Source: Rhodeus uyekii
Taxonomy: Eukaryota > Chordata > Actinopteri > Cypriniformes > Acheilognathidae
Direction: 5' to 3'
NCBI GenBank assembly: GCA_037043235.1
Contig: JAWRVZ010000016.1
Location: 1,669,001 to 1,733,000, forward strand
Length of the DNA stretch: 64,000 nucleotides
Shown here: positions 30,801 to 45,800 of the stretch, piece by piece
Layout: each line of letters opens with the position of its first letter
How positions within the stretch are numbered: the first letter of the stretch is position 1
Position numbers and translations under genes: made by a program
The notes under the pieces: model-generated
What the model saw: only the letters and a program-made list of their open reading frames with translations
What the model was told of the DNA's origin: nothing
Database searches by the model: none

Positions 30801-33800
30801 TTATACAACATAAAAAGTACATTTTGCATTGTACATAATTTAATTTAGTAATATTTACAATTATGCATTTGGCAGATACTTTTATCCAAAGCGACTTACA
30901 TTGCATTCAAGGAACACATTGAATGAATTCTTGCTTTCCCTGGGATCGAACCCATGACCGTGGCATTGTAAACACCAGCGCTCTACTGATTGAGCTACAG
31001 GAATGCTGTAGCTGTAATATACAGTTAAAGTATACTACTATAGTGAACCGTAAACGTCAGATAATTAGTTTGGAGTTTTTCCGGGTGGTTATCATTGCTG
31101 ACGGCACCCAGTCTCTTGGTTCAGGCTCATTGGCTTGTCCTCTGGATGTACCTCTTGGGCAGCGTGGCCAGCTGAACACACTACAAGCATGACTTTGATG
31201 CACAATTCCTGGAGGGACACTAGTTTAGTTCACCTTCTTTAGTTGTTCATATGTTTATCAGCCTGGGGAACTTGGAGCTTCTCTTGCTGTTGCTTTCTAA
31301 TAAGGATGCAATTCCGACTTTTGATGCGAGCCCAGCCACCATCCACACACCTCTGGGAGTGCAACACATTGTCCAGGTGCATCTGTGCTTATTATGAATT
31401 ATTTACATGCTTACTGCACAACCTGAAAGAACTGCTGCTTCACACTCTATGCTGATCAACAAAAGGATGGTGTGTGTGCAGGGAGCATCACAGATATGTG
31501 CAGTATCGGTGCTTGGCTTTTGTCACAGGTGTCTGCTGGATGTGACTTGATATTAGGGATGTGCATTTCGACCAATTTGTTAGTCGTTTAAACGAAAATT
31601 TTGTAACCGACTAGTCTAAAAGTAATGCTGCTAGAAATAAGGTCACATTTCCACGGCACGCTTTTCCTTCTGTAGTCTCAAAACTGCAGCTTTATGTAGC
31701 GAGAGGCGTGTGTGTCGGTTTCCATTGTGAAACCCGTGACAATGAGTTCAATAAACAGGTAAAGAATAAAAAGTATATATCTTTCTTTAAGCTGAATGTG
31801 ATCACAGTGACGGACAGTTGTAGTAAATGACGCGATAATCTGGCTTTTTCGGCTCGTCTCTCCAAACATTTCCATGTCTGTTATTATATGGCTATGCTCG
31901 GACCCAGTGGAATCATTATATGTCAGTTTATAAAACACTTTTCTGTCTCCTCCTACTTTAAAATACTCCCACACCTCGCTCGTCTTTCAGTGGTCATTAT
32001 TAATATGACTGATATAAACAAAACGCATTGGAGATCTGCGGTAAAGATTTAGTTTCTGCTTGTTGTTTCCATGGCGACGCGTCATGCCTGTCACCTGACA
32101 CACCGCAGCCGCAAAAACACTATGACAGATGTATCGCATTTATTTAGTTTTGCTTATTTATTCAAAATATTCACACACTTGTTGGCTTTTTCATCAATTA
32201 CCTGACATTCCAATTCTCAAATATGCGGAAGTGAATGCGTTTTGTCTTAAAAGCCTTTTATAATGATCACGTCAGCTGATAATTCAAGACGGGCGCAACA
32301 GTTCAGAGAATCGGCTCGAAATACATGACAGTAAGTGTCCGGTTAAGCAAGAGAAGAATATGAAGTTTATAGTAACCTATGCAATGTGTATCTGATATGA
32401 ATAAAACACCTTGTCAGTTTATAATTTAATAGATTGTTATTTCTGCTTTTACAGACATCGGTGTGTATTTTTCAAACTATAAATGTATTTTTTTGCCAGT
32501 ACTTATGAGTTTTTAAACGTCTGAAACCTAAAATAAAGGTACTGGTTGAAAACTGAATAGCTGTGATATATGACAAACGACCGCAGCGCCAGCCAACGTG
32601 CGAAAACATGTTTGAATTTAGCAATTGATCACGAGATGCACGGGTCGTTCTAATCCCACGTGCGATCGCGCGCGTCAGAGGGTTACATGTAAGGTTAAAA
32701 TGTCATTTGAACAATAAAATCTTGTGGGTTTTTTTTTCTCGTGTAGTCGACTAGTGTTTTCGGTGTCGACTAGTGGCATCCTGTTCCGTGTAGTCGACTA
32801 CACTCGCACATCCCTACTTGATATAACTGGCATTTTATACTATCATCAATGAATTTATGTAGTCAGGTAGGACCAGAAAAACATATCAACATAATTGTCA
32901 ACGTCTTTATACTCGTTGGTTTGTGTGAAGTGTAGCAATGCTCAGCACTATTCGCGGTAACCAATTCCAAAATATAAGCTGTGTTCATCGAATATGGTTA
33001 TCAGTTTTATATTTTGTGCTTAATACAGTTGCATTTAATAATTTTGTTTCTTAAGAGAATGAAAATCCCATTCCGTATTCAAACTGAGACCAGCTAATTT
33101 TCAGGAATTGCAACCGTGTTTGCGGCAAACACACTCTGTACGAGTGGAACTAGAGATGTGCCCGAAGCCGAATATCTTATTCGTGAAGGCACGGAAAATG
33201 AATACCGGATTCTGTGGATTCCCATGGTTAGACTTGTTGCATTCGTGTTCCTGATACAGCGATTTCATTACTGAAAGTTGCTAATCTTTTGAAACCCTCG
33301 TTGGTAATCTGAAACCCTCATCACATGAAGAGGGTAAGGAGAGCTGACTGACAAGACAATGGCAGAGGATTTGGTAAGCAACAGATCCTGAGATAAATAT
33401 CTTGTCTAGTAAAATGTTCGGTCAGGACCGCCACTTCCTAAACATGGAGTATGCATTATCGCAAATCAATTTTTTTGCACTCACTCATTTTCAGTATCCC
33501 GCATATGGCCTCAGCCTCTGATGCGTATTGCATACTTAACTTAAAACATTTCTGAGTTTTCAAAGTCGTTATCTGATTGGTTAAATTCTACGGTGTCACG
33601 TTCTTTAACGGGAAGCCTGGAAACTAACTGAACGCTTACCAGGATCAACTAAACACCGGATTCTCAAAAGTATGTTGTATTATGTCAATAAGTTATTTGA
33701 TGCACGATGGTCTGTTATTGTAGGGACATCGAATTTACATTCCCCTAAATATGACGCAGAATAAAATAAACTGTGATTGGTTGCGTGACATGTCAGTCAA

Positions 33801-36800
33801 ACGTCCTCTTGAGCGTCCTTGGCCAACGAAAGCTGCAATGGAGTTCAGTCCTTCTGTCAGTTTGATGATCTGGCTACGCGAGACTACTCTTACATATTGA
33901 TAGCTGCTCACAGATGCCTGTGAATTGCATACAATGTAACTACCCAACTACCCAAGTGAGAATATAGAAAGCATTCAAATATAATTTTTTCCTCCCATGC
34001 CATATTCCCCCCACCCCATTTCCATGTCATTCTAGGGGCTCTGTTGAATGTGTTATTCAAATTTAAAAAAAGTTTAAACTTCCTGGTGTTAAGGTTATTC
34101 TGTCCTATATGCGTGTTCCTTCTACGCAACACTGACAGACAGCTAACAGGAGTCAGAAAAGGGTCAAACGCAGGAGTAAAGTTGAGGCTTTTACTGTTAT
34201 GTTTTTCCTCTTCTTTCTCTTCTTTGTAAAACTGAAACATACAAAGTTACAAATGTCTTGTTACAAAATGTCATCAAAATAAACACAAATGAGTTTCAAT
34301 TATTAACATATTTTCTGAGCACTTATACCAAAATTCTACATTCAGTTCCGTTTAGTGTATTTGTTTCTAATCGCCATCACTGTATAATAATTAGTTATTT
34401 TAAACTCAAACTTATGAATTCCAAGTATATATGTTTATACATTCATACAAATAACAGAAAAGGTAATGAACTTACAGGCAAAGCCTTTTCAAGACACAAA
34501 GTGTAAAGGAAATGGAGAGAAAAGTCTGTTTTGGTCAACCCCATGGAACACTGTGGTTATTTCCTGGTTAACTCTAGAATCACATGCTCTGAACCAACCA
34601 CTAAGAAAACACTTTGTTGTTACATCAAGCTGCCACAAGATGGTGCTAAGAAAACAAACAGATGTGTCACGGCTGATGATGATGGCTTCGCGCGAGTTGT
34701 TGACGGGGGCTAAAGCCAAGGCCAAGGTTGGGGACCACTGCCTTAACGCATTTTTTTTTTTTACTTTGCGAATTTAAAACATGATCAAAACACCCTATTT
34801 TAATGATAAAAGTTCAAATAAGAGAGCAAGTGACATACTAGAATCAGCCAATAGTTGTTTGTTAGAATAGGTGCATATCCCCATTTTTATATATATATAT
34901 ATATATATATTCTTCCTATCATAATAAATTGTATAATTTATATTGCTCATATCCTAGATCTAATATTTTCATTGTTTGATAATTGTCGTCTAATATGTGG
35001 TTGAGCAAAGCACTCATGCATCGGGTAGCTAGGAGGGGCATGTCTGTTATGCATAAGTGGCACGACTATTTGTTACGCAAACTGTCCAATAACATGCGGA
35101 GGGGTGCCGGGCCAGGGAAACACACACACACACACACGCCTACAGACACAGTGATTCCTCCCTTCCCAGCTGATCTTACTGTCATGAAGATCTTCAGTAT
35201 TACCGTATTTTTCGCCGCATAAGACGCATTTTTTCTTCCCCAAAAATTGGGGGGGAAATGTTGGTGCGTCCTATCCGACGAATATAAAGAATCCGTGGAG
35301 CGCGGCCACGGCCGTAGCCATGGTGATGACGAGTGGTGATGACGTTCGGTGCTCACGCTTCACTCTCTGTGAGTCACGCTTCTTTCTCTTGGTTTAGTTT
35401 CACTTCTCTGTTGCACTTGTGAGCCGCGTTCTCTGCTTCCGTGGTGACTCGCGTCTCACCAGGTGTTGTACCGAAATCTGACTCCCCGGACAAATCTCAC
35501 TCCCCTACGCGCACACATTAATACGCGCTGCATCGAGGTGAACGCACTACTTTGAGCATATTCGCCTACAAACCGACTTGTACGCTTACATAAATAAGCA
35601 GAAAATTAAATTTTATTACAGTTATAATGAATTATAGTAGGCCTATGGGTTTCCCAGGGGGAGTCAGATTTTCACTGCAGAAAAATACACCTGTGAAAAT
35701 CTCACTCCCGTCCCTAACACTGGTTTAAAAGCTCACAGAATTAACATATTTATTTTATTATCTCATTATGGTATGGACATTCTTTGTCTGTGAGCTTTTA
35801 AACCAGAGTTAGTAATAGGAGTGAGATTTTCACAGGTGTATTTTTCTGCTGCAGAAAAATCTCGATGTTAGTGAGGGGAGTGAGATTTGTCCGGGGAGTC
35901 AGATTTCGGTACAACACCCCACTTCCCGGATTACACACAAATTATTGGAGTTCGAATAAAAACATTACAGCCTTATTTTTGTTACTTTTCATTGTTTACT
36001 AATTGTTAATGAGAGTAAAGATAGTTCTTAATATGTTACATGGTTGGCATACAATTGTTTTATGTTTTTTGTGCTGTTAACTTTATACAGTTGATATAAA
36101 ATATTTTAGTACAGTATTTGGTTCAGAAGCTTTTTTTTCTAGATTTTCCTCCTCTAAAATTGGGTGCGTCTTATGTTCCGGAGCGTCTTATATGGCGAAA
36201 AATACGGTATACTGTCTAATAAGGACAGCAGGATTTACATGCTTTTATACCTCTTGCTCTTCACTTTTATCAAGAATATTATAAAAATAAATAATAAAAA
36301 CACACGCTTTCACTGCACATTAAAGGAATGATTCACCCAAAAATGAAAAAAGGCATTATTTAAATCATCATTTAAATATACTTTAGCACAGTTCTACTAG
36401 TAATTATTGACAATTTAGTCTGATGTATTTAAAATTATTTAAATAAAACATCTCGCATCATGGATTTGTTCCACCCCATGTCAAAGCTCTGAGGACCAAA
36501 AAATACCAAATTCCATTTATATTCATAGCCAGAAGTGGTTGTACAGCCGCTTTTTCACCATTGGCCCAAACCAGTCCTATTGCTTAACCATTCCATTCTG
36601 TGCCTATCCGGCCGAGCTGGAACGGATATGGTTTAATGTTCCATTGAGGGGCTGAAAACAGGTCTGTTTGGAATGAAATACAAATGCGTCAGTCGTTGCC
36701 TGGGAAGAGTTTACAGACTGAATGAGATCTAAATTACGATTGCGTTATGGAGGATGATCAGATATTTATTTTAATTTGATTATTAACGTGTTTACTTGAC

Positions 36801-39800
36801 TCAAAGAGCGCGTTGAGCCAGCTACAGAGAAACTGGTAGCCAGGCAACAGACAAGTGTGACCCATCCTGAGTGCCAATGTCACTACATGCATTCTACCAG
36901 CACGGTTAGCCAATCACTGAATAACAAGGTTCAAATCCAACTTTGACTAAGACTAGAAGGTTTGTAAATTAGTGCACAAGTCTGTTAATTTTTGCTGTTC
37001 CTGTCATCATTCTACTCTAGGTTCATGAAGGATGAACACAACAGTCTCATTGTTAATCTAGCCTTTTGATAACATCAACTCATTTATATTTTGGACTACA
37101 TGATATGTTGTTTTGGCATCATGATGTGCACATCTGCAATAGTCACATCACAACATATGCAAGCCAAGTGTAGGGAAAATTGATGGTTCGAAACTCACAT
37201 GATTCCTCGATTAATTGCAGTTTAACCATCAAAGAGTGAAAGTTTATCATTTGCACGTGATTTAACAATGGCGAAAAAAAATCTAGTGAGCTGGACTAAT
37301 GTTTTGGGTGGTGTTCTGGAGCACATCAAATTAAGGATTCAGCATTGTCCTCTCCAGGTGTTATTTATCAGTACCAGCATCACCTTCCGAGTCTCTTATT
37401 AAAGGGATAGTTAACCCAAAAAATACATTCCTATAATTCCTACAATTTCGCCCTTAAATTCTTCCGAGCCAGTTTGAATTTTCTTTCTTCTGCTAAACAC
37501 AAAAGATCTTTTGAAGAATGTTGATGGGTCCCATTGACTTCTGTAGTATTTTATCTTCATACTACGACTTGAGGGTGAGTAAATGATTTTCATTTTTGCC
37601 AGAACTATCCCTTTAAGTGCTTCCTTTTACTCCGCTGTGCCACATTTACTCGTCGTCATAAATATAGTGTATTCACACAATGTGAATAATGTACTTTCAC
37701 AAGCTGCAAAACCTTGATGCTGTTCTATTAAATGTCTTAGTTGGCATAAAAATGACATGTTCTAAATATTGTTAACTTCCACTTACAAACGTGGAGAAAG
37801 TTTAACTTGCTACATATTTAGACGCGTCTTGTTTAGCTTTAACAGCTAAATAAATATCAAATGCCCGTGTCAGTTTTTTGGTCCTCACCTCCATGTGCTC
37901 TCTATCTTCCCTTTTGAAGAGCATCTCAGAGAAGGCTGAGATGTGACCATTTGATTATGGGGATTTTTGGCACATGGAGGTGTTAGAGTATTTATTGGTT
38001 TGGTCTGTCACCATACCGTAAATTGCAGGGCTATCTGCGCTGATGCTGCTCCCTGTCCATCTGTTTGGATTAACTAAGCCTTGCCTCAATGTCCCAGAGC
38101 AAAATCACCACATCCATTCTGCATGACTCGGCACTATTCCTGATTTGCATCCGGTTGGGATTGTGATCTCACATTGAACGACACACTGGTTTCCCTGAAT
38201 CTACATACACTGGTTCTGAACAGTAATTTCCATGACCAGGAAAATTTTAGTTCCACTTTCCTATGAGGGCATAAGCCAAAATATACAATGTGGTTCGGAA
38301 AAATGAATAATTAATTCTGTGTTGTTGACATTCTGTAGTTTTTCTTGGTGACACTGAATGGATCTTTTCCAGCTGCACGGCACAGCATGACTACCGTGTT
38401 GCCAAAATAATGTTTTCACCATTCGTCAGGTGTTTTGTATCTCACATTTTGTGGTCATGCAAAGATGATACTTGTATAATAATGGCTATTGCGAGTTATG
38501 GCTGGGCGGTATATTGATAATTTTTTTCATAAATGATATAGGGTGAAGTAATACTGTTTATATCGATATACATTAACAGTTGATAGTAGGAGCTTAGCTG
38601 AAAAATAGCAGAGGACACTGAGTCAGCTGCTTTGGAGAAAGTGCATAATCCAATTTGTCCTAAACATGATACACACTTTTATATTAAAATACTCATATCA
38701 AAATAACTGATTAGATATTTAGCACGTATAGTTTAATGCAGCTTGCCCTAGATGTCAGACGCTCTGACAGATACTTACACTGTTTAATGTGTTTGAGATG
38801 TGGTATTTTCTTCAGTGCATTACTTTGATTTCATAGGTATATTCTCCATCGGTAAATGTTAGAAAATCATGCAGATATTTCCATTTAGCTGTTAGGAGCC
38901 TCATGCAGGCGAATCTCCTCTAAAATCTACAAACTTACCGCCACCATGCGCACCAAACAGGTGGAGCACAATACGTTAAGTGTGCACCATAATTCATACT
39001 AAATGTAGCTTCATTTTGCAAAAAAAAAGTTATTTGCTAAATTATGCCACATTTATTCTTTAACGTTAAAAATACAACTGATTGCTGTTAGCTCAGGTCC
39101 ATTAAACCAATAAAAACTATTTAATAATGTATTAAATGTCAAAATTTACATGAACTAAGATTATTAAATGCTTTAGTAGCATTTTTCATGGTCAGTTTAA
39201 CTAATTATGCTTTATTGCAAAGTGTTACTGAACGGTAATAAAGGATCCTAACATTTTGAATCAATATTCGCAGAAAAATCTGAATGAATAGTGAACACAC
39301 TGTACAGAAACTAGAGAAACTGCTTTTGTTTACGAGGTTACCTGGGTAATGGCTGCATTTCTGCTGTATGTGAATTTTCATTCAGAGCATCTCCAATCCT
39401 GCTGCCATGTGCTTCTCATCCATGTTGGGCTTGTTTACATCAGAGTGTTTACAGCACATTTGCATTTTAAATGTTTGATGGGAAAAGTATTCTTGAAATG
39501 CATTATGAAAATTCTTCTGTCTAGAAATGCACCAATTCCAATTTTCTTGGCTGATTCAGTTTTTCTTTTGTTAGTTAGTTTGTAAGTACCTGCCTATACA
39601 GATTTTTTTTTTTTTTTTTTTACAATTTTTCTAACAACGTAATATTTTCAGGTAGGAAATATTATCAGAAATTTTATCAAAGAGCAGCAGCACTTTAGTT
39701 TCTGCTTTGGCAGCCATAAGACCACACTGAACGCAGTGGTGAGAGAACATTGTGCTTAATACATTTTTCATCTTTAAACCAAACTTAGGTCTGTAGCCGA

Positions 39801-42800
39801 CAAGGTTTATATCCTGTCTGGCTAGTGCGTATCCTATAATGTTTACATTAGGTCAGTAGGTGGAGTGTAGGCAGTCTTTTGTGGCTGTTTGAACACATTC
39901 CACTACGTGGGCGTTTGCACTACAAAAGCAATCCGGTCTAATGTGTTTTTCACTACCTCTGGAAGTAGTCGAAAATGGACAAGCTCAGTTTTAGTTTTAG
40001 ACCCCGTTTATACCTGTATTTAGCATATTACACTTGTGATCTAGTTGGTCAAACAGATCTTAAAGGGGTCCTATTATGCTTTTTTACACTTTTTCAACTT
40101 TAGTTAGTGTGTCATTTTGCTGCTTGAACATAAAAAATAGCCACAAGGTTACAAAACTCAGTCCACTCAAAAGGGAGATTTACTTTCCAAGAACTACAAC
40201 GGATGACTCATTTGAGCTACAAATTTTTTTTACGGATCTTGTGAAGTCACATTGTTACTCATTTAAATAATCTCCACCATGGAATATGCAAAAATGGCTC
40301 AAGACCTGGTTGAGCTGCGCTTGAGAAGACGTTACAGCAAGGGTGCCCACACTTTATTTTTTGGCTTGTGAGCTACTTATAAAATGGCCAGGTCAAAATG
40401 ATCTATCTACTATAAAAAAAAACAACATACATTTATTTATAAATATATTCAGAACTCTTTTAATATGCACAATATACAGTGGGTACGGAAAGTATTCAGA
40501 CCCCATTAAATTTTTCACTCTGTTATATTGCAGCCATTTGCTAAAATCTTACCACTGTATGTATGCATAACTACATGAACAATCAAATCTCTTAACGATG
40601 AGGTGACTCACCTGGAACGACGCTTCTGAAGTTAGCTGTAAGAAAAATGACTGCTGTCCAAACAACTGACATTTTAGTTCCTTCACACTTCTCGCTTTTT
40701 GGAGGGAATTCGGTATCATAGTTTTTATGAACAGTTTGAAAATGCTGCTCCACATTTGCCTTCTTTGGTACAGCAATTACAACCTTTCAGAAGAGGCAAA
40801 CTCACTTTGAAAATGACATTGTGAAAAAAATTGTCTACCTCCCACTCCGTATGGAAGTGGTAAGTTTTTGACTTTTTAATTTGTCAGTTGCCCCACTCAT
40901 TTTTATACTTATGTTTACAAAATTGTGCTAGCTTGCTAGAGTGTTGCAGCACTTGGCGCCGTTGAACGGATGCGCGGTGACTCATGTGTCAGAAAAGTTC
41001 AGATGTCAGATTGGCTGCCCGTCAATCAAGTGACACAATTCATTTTTGATGTAGTGTTTACTGTAGCTTTTGTAAGCTGTCACTTCTGTAAGGCTGTTCA
41101 TCGCCCTTTAGGAAAATTGACCATGGTTTTATGATCGATTGCTGTTTGTATTACCGTAGTTTTAAATATTATTAAATGATTTAGAACTTCGTATCGAAAC
41201 TATGTAAGAAAATGACCAAAAAAATACCACACGCCTTGTGAAATCTGTGCTTGCAAAGTCTGTGCATGAAAGCCGTTCTGCACGATCCTCCTGCTTGTTA
41301 ACATTCTTAAGTTAAATCAGGCTCAAATTGGTTTGAAATTGACGCCATTGTTTACATCCGAGTATAGCTTGCGGCCAATCACAACACACTGGGCTAGCTA
41401 ACCAATCACAGTACATTTTGTATTTTGGAAGGTGGGTGGAGTATTATGACACAATCGAGCTTGCTTGGGGAGAGTGGTTCTGTAATGTAAAATATGTGAA
41501 AAATAATGTTTTTTTTAAAATGATCAAGCATGAAAGCTACTTGTAGTAGAAGAAATATTCTACTACAACCCAAAAACAAAACTTTGTAAAAGGGTATAAT
41601 AGAACCCCTTTAATACCAGGTATAAACAAGCCTACAGATACAGGACTCGTTCACTCTAGAGAGAACGCAAGAAAGGAGCGCTAATAAAAGGTAAAAAAAA
41701 GACCTAAGAAGAATTAAAAATAACTATTGTAAATTGAGTTCGGCGGGGCGGATTAAAAAGCCCAACTGGCCGTATATCCCTAGTCTATACCAATAAAAAC
41801 ATGTTTTTGTTCCATTGTTATGGATCTGGAACGGATTAATTTTTCTATTATCTGTTATACGAGCAATTCGAGTTACGAGCTCTGACCTGGAATGGATTAT
41901 GCTCGTGTCTCGAGGTATTACTGTATTTTGGCTCATAAACAAATTTTCAAATAATCATTTAAGTTTAGCGAGAAATACACCAGTTGATTATTTGAGCTAT
42001 ATCTGCACAGATTTGGATTTAATTTCCCCAGCTAAGCAAGTAAACAAAAGTAACCTGCCAAATTGGATAGGGTGGCTTGGTGGGCATTACTTTCAAAACC
42101 TGATGGTGTGCTTCGCAAAGTTTTTTATACCGCTTTGTTTTCTGTCCTTAAACCCCGCCTTCCTCAATGAAACTTAAGAGAGCATATGTCTTGATCATTT
42201 TGCTGTCAAATAAGTTCTCTTCTCGGCTCGCTCGGGAGTACAGCTGCGCTTACTTGAATGCAGTGATGGACCGCTGTCTTTCCTCATTCGACTGTTCAGT
42301 AACAATGCTTTAGTGTTTAGATTTCATGTGATTTTTCATTGTGGTTGTGATATAATGACTGTTCCACCCTACAATGTCTGCACACATGTTGATTCATTTG
42401 ATCAAAAATAATTCCACTTTGATTTCCTTTAAGATCAGTAAGTAATTCAAAACTTCACTGTGCATCGAGGCAGTCGATTCTTTAATCAAATGCATCAATC
42501 TTGTTTACACAATTATTTATCTTTGGTTCACTGCGGACAGCAAAGCAACACGTAGCAAAGTTGTAATATAATTGTATTTTTTGAATAATTGTTACAGATT
42601 GAATATAGTAATATTCATGCACACCCCTAGTTGTCATACCTCCTCACCAAATTTCACCAAGTGTATTTTTGCATTTGACTATTTTTGCATTTGATTTCTT
42701 GTTGAAATCAAATTAGAGCCATTTGTTTAATACGCTCAGCTGATTTTTCCCATGTGTAATTATTTTATGCCTAATCCTGAAAATGGCAGATTTTGTGTTT

Positions 42801-45800
42801 AAAAAAACAACTTATTTCTAAACATGAACTGGAGAAGTTGAACATATTTTTCCACTCTTTTGCAGATTGTTTTGAATACCAATCTTTGTCATTTAAATCA
42901 AAGGTTTAGACATTTGCTTTTATTTTGATAAGTGCATTCATTTTTTTATTTTGTGAACTGCGATTCTGTAGTCTAAATATTATTGTAAAAATAAAATGTC
43001 CTTGCATCTTGATTACAACAGTCTCACTTTTGAGAATATCTCCAGTTGTGATGTTTCAGATGTTAGGCCCCGTCCACACGGAGACGCGTATCACTGCATC
43101 CGCCTACATTTCTTATCGGATTGGCGTTCCATCCACACGCATCCGGCGATTTGGGAGAGTGAATCCGCTCTCTTTTTATACTGGGTCCTAAAGTGGATAG
43201 ATCGGAATCCGACACCCTTGCGGACTCGTGTGGACGGCCAATCCGTATATTTTTTGTTTACCGATGATGTCATCACATCACGTGTCGGCTGCATCACAGT
43301 AACAGCAACAGTGTTGCCAGATTGGACTGAAGATTCCAGCGCAGCTACAGCTTAAAACCCTCCCATTTAAAAAAATACCAGCCCAAAGTGCGCACTCTTA
43401 TAAATAATGAAAATGTTGAGCGATTTTATGCATCAAAAACCATCCCAAATTTTATCAACCAGCCCGATGCATTTTTTCCCGGTCGGACGTGACAAAAAGG
43501 TAAATAGCAATCTGGCAACACTGAACAGCAACAACAATGCGCATGCTCAAAGTCTTCTTCTCTGTGTATAGTGTATTATCTGTGGCAGAATTACAGCGCC
43601 CCATACTGGTTTGGCATATAAACTACACCGGATTCAGTCGGTTTCAGTGGTATCCTGTGGACGCTGATATTTTTTTTTGAACGAGGAAAAAAAGATCGGA
43701 TAAGGAACGCGCCGGCATCGTGTGGACGTAGCCTTAGATTGTTTATAGAGCGGGGATATCTCATTTCTCACACCTCTGCTGGAGAAGGTATGGCAGTAAA
43801 GGGTAGGGCGTGAATATTGGGTAGGTGTGAGGCTATAAATACTCCATAAACAGAGCAGTGCATGCCGGAAGCAGAACCCACTCTGGTATTGAAAGCCATG
43901 GATATCCAGAGAAAGCTCAATGTCTCAAACCGCACAACTTTGTTCAAATAACTGAGTGAATAATAAGTGAATCCTCCTGTGTGGGAGCTGGCGTATGGTG
44001 ACTGTTATCCTTAAATATGCTCCACAAAGGAAAATTAACTTCAGATGAAATGTAAAACATTACCCACACCCTCCAGACGTGACATCAGGCCAGTCCTGAC
44101 TCAGCCTTCAGTGGGCGTTCCTCAGTGTGAAGAGGAAAATGTCAAGGATGATTCTTCCTTTTTTTCCTGCTTTAGTTTGTTGACTAGGCTGTTTAAAATG
44201 TTGTATACAACCTATACATAATTCATTTTCTGAATTTTGACATGTTTATCTTTCTTTTTTAAATAATTTTTACCACATGTGCAACAAGTTATGTTCTTTC
44301 TCTGGCATGTTGTTGTTCCACCGCTGCTTCTTTCTGATTCACTGGTGTGAATGCCAGTGGCAATATGGCACTATCTGTACAGGTAACTTCTCAGAAACTG
44401 CCAGTTATGAATAGTAGAGTTTTTCATTATTTCGTGTTTTTCTCTCTGTAGGATGTGGTGGATCCGGATGATTCTTCAGGAGTGCTCTTCCAGCTGGAGG
44501 AAGAGCCATTTTCCTGGCCAGGGCCTAAGACGATTCGTCTGCGCCGCACTTCACAAGGCTTTGGCTTCACTCTGCGTCACTTCATTGTGTACCCTCCAGA
44601 GTCTGCAGTGCACTCCAATTTTAAGGTAATGCGCATCGTTCATCGCTGTATGCACGTGAGTTTCATAGCATTTTGTATGGTGTTATTTGTTTATTTTTCA
44701 ACATACAAAATAATTTTCTCTTTATTGTTACAGGATGAAGACCATGGTCGCAGAGGTACGTTTTCTCTTTTAGTGACACAAAATGTAATCTATAGTTTTG
44801 TCCCAAATGATATATTATGCAGTTATACCATGTGCTAAGCACTATACTCTAGTGCAGGGGTCGGGAACCTTTTTGTCTGAGAGAGCCATACATCGTTTAA
44901 AACTAAATATTCAAGTAAATGTTTGAATTTTGTGTAATTTCAACACTAAAAGTACAATAATTATGTCTCTGAATTAACAACAGCGTCGTAGCAGCAACAT
45001 GACGTCATTAGCGTAAAACTCCTTCAATACCACATCAAAGAAGAGTGCAATTATTTAACAGGGTTTCTAAAATTTAATGCGATTAAAACGCAAGTTTACT
45101 TTCTGATCCAACAACAGTCTGTTGTGCATTTGCACATGCGCAGCAGGTGTGCATTTAGCCAATTATGATTTCACTATGAGTACACATTTTTGGTCTTTCC
45201 GGTTCTTCCGGCTGCATTTTAGCAGCGCGCTTTGCCTCTTCGCATTCTTCACATGATCTTTCAGCGGTAGGTCGCATTAGTTGTGCGATCATGTCTTAAG
45301 GGCTGTATGTTGTTTAGAGGTGGCTACTCTTGCAGCATGAATTGCATAAAGATTTTTTTAATATATATAATCGAACATTTGTTCCCGACCCCTGCTCTAG
45401 TGTATCAATTTTAGAAGGTTATTATATATTTGTCTACATATTTGTCATTTTTGCTTTGGTGGCTGATTAACCCCCCAATCCTGCTACGTAGCATTCCATG
45501 CTTTGCTTTTTCAGTTAATTAAGTGTATTATCTGGGTGTTTGAAGTGCACAGTGTAGTTTTCAGTGTGAATGCTATTTATACTACAAAGTGTCTTAGAAT
45601 AGTGCATAAGTATGCAAATTGAGATACAGCTTCTGTTTGAATAAATCCTTTATAAAACTTGACTTGATGATCTTGGCCGTTCATAAAAACGGTCTCACAC
45701 AACCTCTTTATAATCTATCCCCCCAAAAGTTAGTATGAGAGCAGTTGTTCTCTCAGGGAATGGCATTTATTCACCTCCCACTACGTGATAGCTGTTGTAA

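Larger units (their letters stand above)
21810..44451 (+). other. arhgap21 intron 2 (22.6 kb)
   Basis: No coding exon is supported inside. It carries most of the hAT, Tc1, pogo-like, piggyBac-like and Harbinger-like copies listed separately. The blocks 23430-23810, 24140-24480 and 37870-38240 look non-repetitive and less AT-rich, and are candidate conserved non-coding sequence. Confidence 0.6.

Noticed and set aside
30935..31005. tRNA-like sequence on the minus strand
   Set aside because: A and B boxes are present but there is no proper acceptor stem, and the sequence runs into a SINE body with the L2 tail.
42996..43355. 119-codon open frame
   Set aside because: It lies wholly within the Harbinger-like MITE or its edge and resembles no protein.
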